Shown here in pieces: positions 34,231 to 44,566 of a stretch of 64,000 bases of DNA. The position numbers and the translations under genes are program-made. The stretch is from Phorcus lineatus. Taxonomy: Eukaryota > Mollusca > Gastropoda > Trochida > Trochidae. Where the stretch lies: assembly GCA_921293015.1 (NCBI GenBank), contig OV121098.1, positions 11,135,016 to 11,199,015 on the forward strand, in the 5' to 3' direction. Positions within the stretch are counted from its first letter, which is position 1. The number at the start of each line of letters is the position of its first letter. Below the pieces are notes generated by a model, which saw nothing but the letters and a program-made list of their open reading frames with translations, made no database searches and was not told the DNA's origin.

Positions 34231-34317
34231 AGAATATCATATTCAAGTCCATGACATACTATGTTTACGACACTCGTGTCGTAAACATAGTATGTCATGG
34301 ACATGAATATAATATCC
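34231..34317. repeat. Hairpin with 42-nt arms and a 2-nt loop
   Basis: The arms meet at ACGACAC-TC-GTGTCGT around 34274-34275. The inner 27 nt of each arm pair without mismatch, and the outer part has three or four mismatches. Confidence 0.9.
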
Positions 34318-34800
34318 TCTATATATATATAGCGGTATCCAGCTATCCACTGCTCACAATGGCGGGGATGAAATTAACTTAACTTGAATGCGATGCAGGT
34401 GGATCTCTTATTTCATGACTACTGTGTAACTTGAACCACCGGGCGGGACTCGGTGTGAAACACACAAAAACCCCAAAACAAACGTTCTGATAGATTTAGT
34501 CAAGATTTTATGTTATGTTTCTTATTTTTATTCCTTTTCTAGATACATAGGTGTTTTCTCTTCATTTTTTTTCTTCAATATTTTATAAAACACATTGAGT
34601 ATATTATTTTCGCTTCTTTTTATTTTTCTTTACTTCAAGTTTGAAAAACATTTTTGTGTTATTACTTCAATGATATTGAACAACTTTTCTTACAATTTTC
34701 AATTGACATTTATACATGACAGTGTGTTTGATTTTTTCTATGTGACATGTGACACTAGCTGCCGGTCTCTCCTACCGTCCTGAATATATACCATGACATA
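34318..34800. other. Probable LINE 5' region or spacer
   Basis: AT-rich, with a C-rich stretch at 34435-34490. It precedes the LINE frame at 34801 and may be its 5' untranslated region, which cannot be proven here. Confidence 0.35.
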
Positions 34801-36991
34801 ATGCTGTATAGGCAGACAGTGGGGTGCTTTGCAGTTGCACTTCATTCCAAAAGCGTGAATCATTTCCAAAAGTATATATTTCATGTAAGATTTCAATGTT
34901 TATATCTCCCTTCAGTTTCTATAATATTCAGCTTACTATTATTATGCTGCGGGGATATCCATCCAAACCCGGGACCAAAACAAAATAGAAATTTAAAGAT
35001 AATACATGTGAATATCCGAAGTCTAAAAGACAAAATCGACATCATTCATGCAGAATTTTCAGATTACGTTATAATTTGCCTTACAGAGACCTGGCTAAAT
35101 GATACTATTCCTACTGATTATCCACTAATTCCAGGTTTTCACAAACTGTTTAGAAAAGATCGTTTAATACGAGGCGGCAGCGTGGCCATTTACTCAAAAC
35201 AACATTTATGTGTTGAAAAAATGGAAGCATTAATCATTGTTGACCTCGAAGCTTTATGGGTGAAAATAAAATGTAAATCCAGACATTATCTAATCGGTGT
35301 GTTTTACCGCGCAGATAAAAGTGAACAATACTGGGAATTGATTGACCAATCTTTTGGAATGGCAGCCGATTTAAATATGTTTACTATCATTACCGGCAAT
35401 TTCAACATTGATATCTTAAATTTAACAAATACTAAGATTGAAACATTGAAAAGTATGTACGGGCTAAGCCAGATTATAAATGTACCAACACGGATAACGC
35501 ACAGCTCTCACACTTTAATTGATTTGATTTTTGTTACTCATGAAAATAGCGTGCTTAGCTCAGGCTTTCTTGATCCCATATGTAGCGATCATTGTCCAAT
35601 CTTCGTAACTGTTAGAGATAAATCAAGTAAGGTAAATACCGCAATGAAAAGAACCGTGTACGATTATAGGTCCATGGATACAGGAAGCGCACACATATAC
35701 CTATCTGATATTGATGAAACTGAAATATTCTATACCGATGATATAACAGTGCTGCTGAAATTCTTACGAGTAAATTAAAACATATCCTTAATATCACAAC
35801 ACTGAACAGAGAGATCAATGCACGAAAAAACGAGCCCTTGTGGATGAATAGCAAAATCCGTTCTGCAATGCGGAAGCGTAACCGTTATCATAAAAAAGCT
35901 AAAAGATGTAACCGTACATCTGATTGGGCTAATTTTAGATCAATTAGAAATAAAGTTATCAATTTGATACGTGTCGCTAAAAGGAAATGTGATCCAAGAA
36001 TCGATGATAGGATAAATACGTCCCTTGGTACTAAGACATGGTGGCGTATGGTTAAACAATTTGTACAAAGAAAATCTGAATGTAACTCTTTTCCACCGAT
36101 CATATAGAAAGGCGTTATTCATGGAAATCCCGAAGAAATTGCTAATGTCCTTTAAAACTTCTTTGCAAATCAAGCTACAATGGCCTACCCATATTTGAAA
36201 ACACCCGATATGCAGTTTGAAACTATTACAAATACGTTGAGCTCCATCATTCTTACACGTGACGAGGTTCAAGACATTCTCCTCTCAATTGATCCATCAA
36301 AAGCAACAGGGCCAGATGGAATAGGAAATAGATTTCTCCAATGTATTGCAAAAGATGTATTCCCCTTGTTGACTAAATTATTTAACTGTTCTCTTGAAGA
36401 GACGTATTTCCATCCATTTGGAAAAAAGCTTCCGTTTTTCCTCTCCATAAAAAGAATAGTGTTAATGAATGTTCCAATTATCGTCCTGTGGCGCTAACAA
36501 GTTGTCTATCAAAAGTTTTCGAAAAATGTGTTTTTAAACACGTATTCAATTTCTTTAGAGATAATATTCTTACAAATTTACAATCGGGATTTATGCCGGG
36601 CGACTCTACAGCTTACCAATTAACATATTTGTATAATTTTATCGCAAAAGGCCTTGACGAAGGTAAAGAGGTTAGGGCTGTTTTTTGAGACATTAGCAAA
36701 GCGTTTGACAAAGTTTGGCATAGAGGAATTATTGCGAAACTAAAAAATTATGGCATCGATGGATCACTTTTAAATTGGTTTGAAAGTTATCTAGAAAATA
36801 GATTACAAAAGGTTGTCATTGACGGATTCTGCTGATAATAAAGCTGTACTTGCTGGCGTCCCACAAGGCTCCGTGTTGGGACCACTACATGAATGATATT
36901 GTCGAAGGCAAAGAAAGTCACATTCGTCTCTTTGCAGACGACACATCAATATACGTTACTGTAGATGATCGCCATGTTGCCGCTGCGTGTC
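34801..36991 (+). pseudogene. LINE endonuclease/reverse transcriptase, 5' part, broken
   Basis: The N-terminus contains LLLCCGDIHPNPGP, the usual lead into the endonuclease of this LINE group. The AP endonuclease follows with IIHVNIRSLKDKID, ICLTETWLND, RGGSVAIYSKQ, TGNFNIDIL and CSDHCPIF, so the D-N and S-D-H motifs are present. After a frame break come PLWMNSKIRSAMRKRNRYH and TKTWWRMVKQF, then DPSKATGPDGIGNRF, RPVALTS in another frame, MPGDSTAYQLTYL, a stop where FCDISKAFDKVWH should start, and FADDTSIY just before the insertion. It should nick target DNA and copy its RNA there, but cannot be translated intact. Confidence 0.8.
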
Positions 36992-37010
36992 TTAACCCTT
37001 AAGATGCGGG

Positions 37011-37028
37011 TCCCGGAATATTCCGGGA
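37011..37028. repeat. 18-bp perfect palindrome at the piggyBac left end
   Basis: TCCCGGAATATTCCGGGA starts 15 bp inside the terminus. It recurs at 47282-47299 and, on the far side of copy C, at about 31404-31421. A transposase-binding role is possible but unproven. Confidence 0.85.
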
Positions 37029-37499
37029 TGAAATTAGCTTTGCCCGCAAGTCCTCTTAGCGGGATGCGAGTAGCACACTCTATTTTTCTCACGCTAACTA
37101 ATTATGACCGCGGGTCTCGGTAGCGGGTCCCGGAAATTTATTGCCTAGCAGTAGTCTCAGTTCAACGCTTGTATTTTCGTTCCGGCTGCCGCTAAGCTAC
37201 CGTGTTTTGTTTCGTTGGTGGTCTAAATAATGCGCGAACATGCTCCGAAAGTTATGAGAATATTGATAATGTTTATCGTACCGAAAATAAGCGTTAAAAT
37301 CACTCAATTTTCCCCCACTCCCCGCCGCACGTGCTAATAGCCTGTGGGCACTTTCTAGCCTCTCGCACGAGCTTACCGACCCGCGCGTGCTATCGTTTAC
37401 TGAGACGCGTGCATTTTGACCCTATGCACGCCTTCCTATCGCACGCCCTATGTTCTGAACCCTTGGGCGGATTTCAATATAGGTGGGATCATTTGAAAG

Positions 37500-38460
37500 A
37501 GAAAAAAAATGTCTTTAATTCGATGTAAAAAACATATGTGCGCCTCGTGAAATAAAGATACCGCATGTGCCGCAAAAAAGGTGATTTTTATATATTTTTA
37601 GTTTTACACTGTTTTGTCACACCAATTTTCTCATGATGTGTTCAACATATTTTGACATTTTTTATATCACAAGATAGAGAAAAAGATTGTCTTTAATCCC
37701 ATGTAAAATGTGTACATGCGCAACAATTCATAAAGATACAGCAAGCGCCGCACAAAAAGGTAATTTTGCCGACTTCCTTATCATGTGATCTGAAGCGCGA
37801 TTTTCATGTGCCTTTCTTTCACAATGAATTTCTTTTACACCGTGAAAAAGATTTTGTTGAATTTTACATCACTATAAAGACAAATGAATTGTCTCTAATT
37901 CCCTATATCAATTATTATGCGCGCAAATAAATAAAGACTCAACAAGTGCCGTAAAAAGAACAACTTTCGCACTTCGCAATTCCGTTAGTGACGCAAATAG
38001 GGAAACTTTGGCACTTCATATCCCCGTGTACAAATGACACATTTCAAAACCATTTATATCATTATCAAGAGGAATAAATTGTCTACAAAGTGATATATAA
38101 AATGTACATGCGCTAAAACAAACGACGATGCAGCAAGCGCCGCACAAAGGGTTCTTTTCATGTACCTTTCTTTGGCACTCCATATTTTCTATACCACTTG
38201 GCGGATTTTGATAAATATTACGTCTAAATAAAGACGGAACGTTGTTCTTCATTTCAATATATTGATCATACATGCGCACACAAAAATAAAGGCACAAGAA
38301 GTGCCGCAAATTTGGCAAGTTTCGCATTTCGTATTTCTGTAACCAAGTGGCGCGCTCAACAACGTTTGGTATCAGCGTAAAGAGCAGAAAATTCTCTTCA
38401 ATTTGATATACAATTTGTTTATGCGCTCATAGAAATAAAGACTCAACAAGCGCCGCTAAA
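37500..38460 (+). repeat. 5' array of direct repeats in piggyBac A
   Basis: Six diverged units of about 155-200 bp. Each has a core like TCTTTAATTCCATGTAAAA, then TACATGCGCA, then AATAAAGA and AAGCGCCGC. The corresponding units in copy B begin near 47778, 47957, 48157, 48346, 48535 and 48690. They are direct, not inverted, with respect to the 3' array. Confidence 0.75.
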
Positions 38461-38615
38461 ATGTTATAAATAAATGTAATAAGTAAAAAAAATTATGAAG
38501 GAAACCCTGTTTCTTTAGTGTTCAATTATAGAGTTTTATAAACCATGAAAGTTGAAGGAAAAAAAACTTTTGGATTTACATTCATAGCGTTATTGATGTC
38601 TTTTTTGAGTTAGGG

Positions 38616-38880
38616 GATTTTTGCGTCGGGCACCGCCATCAGTTCATGGGAAAATTGTCCAACGAAAATGTTGTGGTTGAGACACAGTATGTCGGGGATG
38701 CCGTCGGGAACCGCCATCAGGTCAAGGCAAAGTTGTCCAACGAAAATGTTTGTGGTTGAGACACAATATGTCGGGGATCTTTCGCCGGGCACCGCCATCA
38801 GGTCATGAGAAAATGTGTCCAACGAAAATGTTCGTGTTCGAGAAAAAAAATTTCAGCGGACTTTCGTCGGGCACCGCCAG
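38616..38880 (+). repeat. 95-bp tandem repeats in piggyBac A
   Basis: Three to four units carry CACCGCCATCAGGTCA, TTGTCCAACGAAAATGTT and GAGACACA. They stand between the direct-repeat array and the transposase gene. The copy B equivalent is at 48910-49170. Confidence 0.85.
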
Positions 38881-39597
38881 CAGGTATGTGTTTTTTTCTG
38901 CCAAATTTTTGTTGGTCGAGGAAACTCATTTTTGAAAAAAAAGTTTGGTAGCATTCCGATGTTTTAAATAATTTGCTATATATGTCGGGATGGCATGAGT
39001 TCCTTCCAGTGAACTAAAGACAAGGGGCCGGGTGCTCGTTGACTACGGCCGTCCCGACGGATAGGCCCGTGGAACCTATCATTCTCGGAAGAGAAGTCAA
39101 AAGTTGAAAAACTTTTGTAATCCACAACTGACAATCAGAACTTTCCTGACGTAGAAGGCAGTTGTTCGCGACTCGCCGGCTCGTTGCATAGGAGTCAGAA
39201 GGCGGCATCAGGGTTGATAATGTTGATACAACGTCGGCGGCCGTCGGTGCCATCGGCACCTTCGGCGGGATTGTGAAGAGTCGTCCAAAAGTTAGAAAGT
39301 GTCCGGCGACATTAGAACTTGTTCGGCTGGATTGTGAAAAGTTGTCCGAAAGTTAGAAATTGTCCAGCAATGTTAGAATTTGTCCTGATTTGTTATTTTT
39401 GCAAATCGTGAAACAAAATGTCCGGCTTTCGCCAAAGGCGCGCAACGGCAAATTTGTTTCAAACACTTACAAAATGTGGCAATTGAATGTCCATGAAGCT
39501 CACATTGAATTTCTCTGTACAACAGGTCATGTGTTGATGTTATTATATCTTGCGTGTGCCTAAATTATTTTCAATCATTTACAGATTGATGTGAAAG

Positions 39598-41592
39598 ATG
39601 CCTAAGGCCAGGAGGCCGCGAACCAGGAGTTGGGAAGGTCCGTCAACGTCTAGCGACGACGACTTCATCAACGAGGTCCATGCCGATGAAGCTTCTGATA
39701 TGGAATCAACTGATGAGAGTGATAGTGACAGTGACAGTGACAGTGATAGTGAAAGTGACATTGATAGTGATCAAGAAATAAGAAACATTGCAAGAGACAT
39801 ATTAGCTGGTACGGGTGAAACTGCTACGGCTGGTACTTCCACAGAGGAAGAGTTCAGTGGCTTTGACGAGCAATATAATGAAATGGACACACATTTTGAT
39901 GACCAAGATAATTTTATGGATCGCTGGGAAGAGGGGCCGAGGCAACGTGGACGTGTCGACTTGCATTTTACTGGCGCAACGGGATTAGGACGGTTTATAG
40001 AATTGCCTGATAACCCGCAACCTGTAGACTTTTTCGGACTGTTTTTTCATGAAGATGATTATGGATCATTGGCAGCAGAAACCAACAGATACTTCCACCA
40101 ACAGGTCGATGATAAGGTTCTGAAACCCTGTTCACGGTTGAGGCACTGGTATGATATGAATGCCGAAGAAATGAAAGTATTCATTGCAATGACAATAGCA
40201 ATGTCTCTGGTTGTACAGAGAAACTTTTCTGAGTATTGGTCAACAAGTGATGTTACGTCGACGCCCTTCTTTTCCAAGTGCATGCCCCGCGACAGGTTCT
40301 GGCTACTGCTAACGTATCTACATTTGAATGATAACAACCAAATGCCGGGACGAAACACTCCGCATTTTTCACCAATGAATAAACTTGGCTATCTGTACCA
40401 ACGCATCGTGCATCGTTTTTCCAGAGTTTATAAGCCGCATCAAAACATTTGTGTTGACGAAGGGTTGGTGCCTTGGAAAGGCAATCTGAGTTTCAAAGTA
40501 TATAATCCCGACAAGCCGAAGAAGTATGGGATAAAGGCCTACATGTTGTGCGACTCAACAAATGGTTATGTTTGCAAGTTCAAACTCTACACTGGAAAAA
40601 CAAATGAAGCTGTTTCTGTTGGTGGGAAAACGTATGATCTCGTCATGGACTTGGTGAAGGAATATGCTGGGAAAGGGTATCATGTGTTCATGGACAATTT
40701 CTATTCCTCGGTGGCATTGTATATAAACTTGTGGGAAATGGGAACTGGTGCGACGGGAACTTTGAGAGGAAATCGCAAAGGCATTCCTGAAAAGCTAAAG
40801 AAGGCACAGAAGAATCAGAAGAAAGGGGATATGACAATCTATCACAATCAAGACCTACTCGTTTTGCGGTATGAGGACAGGAAGTCAGTGTTGCTCATGT
40901 CAACCGTAGAAGACGCCGAAATTGTAGAGACAGGAAAGAAGAACCGAGTGACTGGGGAAGCAAATACGAGACCACGTATTGTGCACGAATACAACAAATA
41001 TATGGGAGGTGTGGATCGGGCCGACCAGATGCTGTCGTACACCCCGTTCAAAATGAAAACTCTTAAATGGTGGAAGCGCGTGTGGTTTCATGTGTTGAAC
41101 GTTGCCATGTTAAATTCTTACATTATCTATAAAGAATTCTCAGAAGACAAACCTTTGAAAACAAGCCGTCAATTTAGAAAAGATTTGGTGCAGCATATGA
41201 TCACCTTCGCCGAAACAGAAAAAGTGCCCTCCCTGCGCAGACGTCCTCGCGGCCGGCCGAGCACGAGCGACGATAGTGTCTTGCGACTCCATGGTCGTCA
41301 CTTTCCATCAAAGATTCAGCCTGTTGGAAAGAAGAAAAACCTAACACGCATGTGTGTTGTTTGCTCCAAAGCGAATAGAGAACTTCGTCGAAGGGAATTC
41401 GAAGAAACAAATCAGCCAGTTCGAAAGAAGAAAAGGGTAGGCAAAGAATCTTCTTTCGAATGTATCGAGTGTAATGTGGCTCTATGTGCAGCACCATGTT
41501 TCAGAATTTATCACACGTCACAAGATTGCACTAAAGCTTATATCAGTTTGATGTCAGAGAAGGAAAATGAGGGGGATAATCAAGAAGATTGA
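39598..41592 (+). CDS. piggyBac transposase (PGBD4-like), 664 aa, intact, copy A
   Basis: The enzyme should excise the element by hairpin formation and reinsert it at TTAA, usually without scars. Residues 1-110 are acidic, with a Ser-Asp run at 41-57. The DDE_Tnp_1_7 domain spans about 140-510. The catalytic acids are D287 (NICVDEG), D366 (YHVFMDNFYSS), and D473 and D476 (MGGVDRADQML); their spacings of 79, 107 and 3 follow those of the moth piggyBac enzyme. A basic stretch (RRRPRGRP) and a Cys/His-rich C-terminal domain (MCVVCSK, FECIECNVALC, CFRIYHTSQDC) complete it. The start is the first ATG, after a possible acceptor TTTACAG 14 nt upstream, so a 5' UTR intron is conceivable. Confidence 0.93.
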   Translation: MPKARRPRTRSWEGPSTSSDDDFINEVHADEASDMESTDESDSDSDSDSDSESDIDSDQEIRNIARDILAGTGETATAGTSTEEEFSGFDEQYNEMDTHFDDQDNFMDRWEEGPRQRGRVDLHFTGATGLGRFIELPDNPQPVDFFGLFFHEDDYGSLAAETNRYFHQQVDDKVLKPCSRLRHWYDMNAEEMKVFIAMTIAMSLVVQRNFSEYWSTSDVTSTPFFSKCMPRDRFWLLLTYLHLNDNNQMPGRNTPHFSPMNKLGYLYQRIVHRFSRVYKPHQNICVDEGLVPWKGNLSFKVYNPDKPKKYGIKAYMLCDSTNGYVCKFKLYTGKTNEAVSVGGKTYDLVMDLVKEYAGKGYHVFMDNFYSSVALYINLWEMGTGATGTLRGNRKGIPEKLKKAQKNQKKGDMTIYHNQDLLVLRYEDRKSVLLMSTVEDAEIVETGKKNRVTGEANTRPRIVHEYNKYMGGVDRADQMLSYTPFKMKTLKWWKRVWFHVLNVAMLNSYIIYKEFSEDKPLKTSRQFRKDLVQHMITFAETEKVPSLRRRPRGRPSTSDDSVLRLHGRHFPSKIQPVGKKKNLTRMCVVCSKANRELRRREFEETNQPVRKKKRVGKESSFECIECNVALCAAPCFRIYHTSQDCTKAYISLMSEKENEGDNQED

Positions 41593-41696
41593 AGAAAGAA
41601 GAAAGAAGCAGAAGTGTGGATGAGCGTTACTCTCCTTATAAAGTTTATTCTTCACATCAATAAGGTGAATAAGTGTAATATAAAATACTGATTGTC

Positions 41697-41702
41697 AATA
41701 AA
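41697..41702 (+). promoter_or_regulatory. Polyadenylation signal of piggyBac A transposase
   Basis: AATAAA stands 105 bp after the stop codon, followed by a T-rich tract. The deletion in copy B begins just before this signal and removes it. Confidence 0.6.
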
Positions 41703-41869
41703 ATAATCTTTTTTTTAAGTCGTAAAAGAGACAGAGAAAGTCAATGTGAGCTGTCACTGGACGTTCGATACGAGCCGCATCACGAACCTACCCCCGATCT
41801 TTCGCAATTTGTTTTCTTAGAATCGGGTGGCGAAACTTCATACTTTTTACATCATCGTAAAGGGAAAAG

Positions 41870-43060
41870 AACTGGCTTTAATTTATTATGAAATGTGTAT
41901 GTGCGCAACACATAATAAAGAAGCGGCAAATAATGCGAGAAATGTCGCAATTATCAATTTTTTTCCCCAAATGTCTGAGGGTACCCCTCTTTAACGGTTC
42001 ATATCTCCCGAACTATTTGGCACTTTTTAAATTTTTTTCCACCTTTCTCAAGCGGAAAGAATGATCTTTAATTCCATGTATAATATGCATGTGCGCAATT
42101 AATAAAAATGGTGCGGCGAGTGCTGCGACAAATGTCGCAAATAAAACGATTGTCAAAATCTATTTTCAAGTAGTTGAGGGTGTCGCTCTTTCGCGGTTCA
42201 TATCTCCCGAACTATTTTATACTTTTTTATATTTTTTTCACCTATTTCAAGGGAATATAATTGTTTTTAATTCCATGTATAATATGCATATGCGCAGTCA
42301 ATAATAACGATGCGGTGGATGATGCGACTGGTGTCGCAAATAGAACGCTTATCAAAATTTGTTTTCAAGCAGTTGAGGGTATCACTCTTTCGTTTTTCAT
42401 ATCTTTTGAACCAGTTGGCACCTTTTCATTATTTTTTCACAGTCGTAAGGACGAAAGATTTATCTTTATTTCCATGTATAATTTGTACATGCGCAGCAAG
42501 AAATAACGATGCGGCGTGCGTATAGAATGATTGATTTTATTATCTCGGAATGTTCGCCCGCGTGTGACTGCACGCGCCGAGAGGATCGGTACAGCAGGAA
42601 GCAACGCTGGTGCTTAGAACACTGGCACTCGCATGCTGGTGCCTCAGGGGTGCCCCGGGGGTATAACGGTACTAATTAGCGTACCGATGCCAGACTGCCC
42701 AAGGGAGAATTAGTTCTGGCTAAAAATCCCGTTATGTCGGAGCATCCTCGGGGTACCCCCAACCATCTTTCGCGGCGTATATCTTTTGAACAGGGTGACA
42801 TATTCTAACAATCTTATATCATCATAAAGAAGAATAAATTGTCTACAATTCCATATATAATACATGTATGCGCGCTAAGTATTAGGGATTTTATTCAGCC
42901 GGAAATAAAGACAATCTTTAGATAATTGTAGAAATCTAACTAGAGGTCGCATTGTAAAAAGATATATATCATCGTAAAGAGGAATAATGTATCTTCAATT
43001 CCATATAAAAAAATTAATTGTGCGATTATATTTAAGGATTTTCCGTAACTCTAAATAAAG
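41870..43060 (+). repeat. 3' array of direct repeats in piggyBac A
   Basis: Six units begin near 41872, 42063, 42261, 42461, 42838 and 42985. The core is CTTTAATTCCATGTATAA, then ATGCGCA, then AATAA and GCGGC. The same core and orientation occur in the 5' array. Copy B keeps only the last two. Confidence 0.75.
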
Positions 43061-43179
43061 ACAATCTTCATATTGCAATAGAAACCGTTCTAGGTAAGAT
43101 AAAAATTTCATTCAAAGTGTCGGATAAAGATCGTTCATTTGTGTACGGGATTGGCGGGCTAGTTTTGTATCGAACGGTC

Positions 43180-43356
43180 AGTTTCATCCGTAATCCGCCA
43201 TGTGAATACACCATTTATCGAAAAAACAGCCGCGACTCGCGGTGCGAAATAATTCAGCCACAGGGGCTAATTGCGTTATTACCGTAGCGAGGCGAGTGCT
43301 GGAAAATTCAGCCACGGGGGCAAAACTGGTCAAAATAATATTCAGCAACGGAAGGG
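43180..43356. repeat. Three spaced ATTCAGC repeats at the piggyBac right end
   Basis: ATTCAGCCAC occurs at about 43251 and 43308 and ATTCAGCAAC at about 43340, within the last 110 bp of the element. The same three are seen in copies B and C. They are candidate transposase-binding sites by position only. Confidence 0.55.
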
Positions 43357-43360
43357 TTAA

Positions 43361-44262
43361 TGACGATTAAAACCGAATTTAAAAGTGGGCAGAAAAGTGG
43401 CAGGTTAACTTTAATCCAAAAGAGACAGAGACTATAAACTTTTCTAATAAACATAAAAGTGACGAAATTCCGACTTTATATATGAATCAAACCCGGTACA
43501 AGAAGTTCAAAACCATAAACATCTTGGCATAACTCTTCAGAGTAACTGTTCTTGGAAAAGTCATATTGAAGGCATTGTTGACAAATTAAATCCAATGACT
43601 AACTGTCTTAGAAGCTTTAAATATCGCCTTTCTAGGAAAACGCTTGAAACTATGTACAAATCATTTGTGATGCCGATATTTGACTATTGCTGTCATATTT
43701 GGGATAACTGTACTAATGAACAAAATCATCTTCTTGAACGACTCCATTTAGATGGACTTCGCACTATATGCGGCGCAGTTCACGGCACTAGTCATGAAAA
43801 GTTATACCTTGAAACTAAACTTAAACCTTTAATCGAAAGAAGGCGTGATATTAAGTTGATAAACCTTTACAAAATGTATAATAATCTCGCTCCAGACTAC
43901 TTATGCGACCTTGTTCCTAAAACTGTCTCTGAAAACAGTCAATATAACCTGAGAAATAGTTTTAAGCTCCAAACAATAAACTGTAGGACAAAACTCTATG
44001 AAAATTCATTCTTACCAGACACAATTAAAATGTGGAACTCATTACCTGACAACCTCACAAATGCCAATACAATAAGTGAATTATATCTCTTTTAACAAGA
44101 TCTGAATCACTAAATAGTCATGATTTAAACTACGGTAGCAGATTTTGTCAGATTGTCCACACTCGCCTCAAGCTTGGCTGCAGTGATCTAAATGCGGATA
44201 AAGTCAAAAGATATATATTGACTAACGCTGAATGTGCATGTTGATATCATGAAGAAGATATG
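43361..44262 (+). pseudogene. LINE C-terminal part after piggyBac A
   Basis: Broken frames resume with WQVNFNP and TETINFS, then an open frame at 43595-44095 with CLRSFKYRLSRKTLETMYKS, YCCHIWDNC and RTICGAVHGTSHEKLYLETK. Further decayed coding reads LNYGSRFCQIVHTRLKLGCS and ends near HEED at 44262. It matches the intact stretches of the minus-strand LINE at 44567-45460. Confidence 0.78.
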
Positions 44263-44566
44263 TTTAAACCAAGATACAAAGTACACTGGCGAATGAAACA
44301 GAACTGAGTGAACATATTAAGACCATCATTAACCTTTTAGAAATTGGTTTAAACATATTTTTATTCAATAAAGAATCTGGTTCAGCAAACAAGCAAAACT
44401 CTGATTATGCTAATGCCTCACCAGCACATACATCAGATAAATTAATACACAAGAACTAGACACAAAATATGACATTATAAAGTACAATCAAAATAAAGTA
44501 TCTGTACAACATGTGCTTATTTATATATATGTTCTTTGCAGCTTGACTTCATTTATAATAACACTA
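44263..44566. other. Spacer between two convergent LINE copies
   Basis: About 300 bp of AT-rich sequence between the truncated plus-strand LINE and the 3' end of the minus-strand LINE. No gene was seen. Confidence 0.5.

Larger units (their letters stand above)
36996..43356 (+). mobile_element. piggyBac copy A, 6361 bp, apparently complete
   Basis: TTAA stands at 36992-36995 and 43357-43360. The left end is CCCTTAAGATGCGGG and the right end, read inward, is CCCTTCCGTTGCTGA, so only the first five bases are inverted repeats. It holds one intact transposase, six direct repeats of 155-200 bp on each side of the central region, a 95-bp tandem array and an AATAAA. Copy B is nearly the same over the shared parts. 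Confidence 0.92.
34801..44262 (+). mobile_element. CR1/L2/jockey-type LINE, plus strand, split by piggyBac A
   Basis: The frame runs 34801-36991, is interrupted by piggyBac A (36996-43356), and resumes at 43357. At the junction, GCTGCGTGTC-TTAA-TGACGAT restores CLNDD, as in the homologous LINE at 45640. The order is a short N-terminal part, AP endonuclease, reverse transcriptase and C-terminal region ending near HEED at 44262. It is 3'-truncated and broken by stops and shifts near 35778, 36107, 36497, 36686 and 36835. Confidence 0.85.

Noticed and set aside
40059..40358. Frames antisense to the piggyBac transposase genes
   Set aside because: They are shadows of the coding strand; the same shadows appear at 50347 and 27851.
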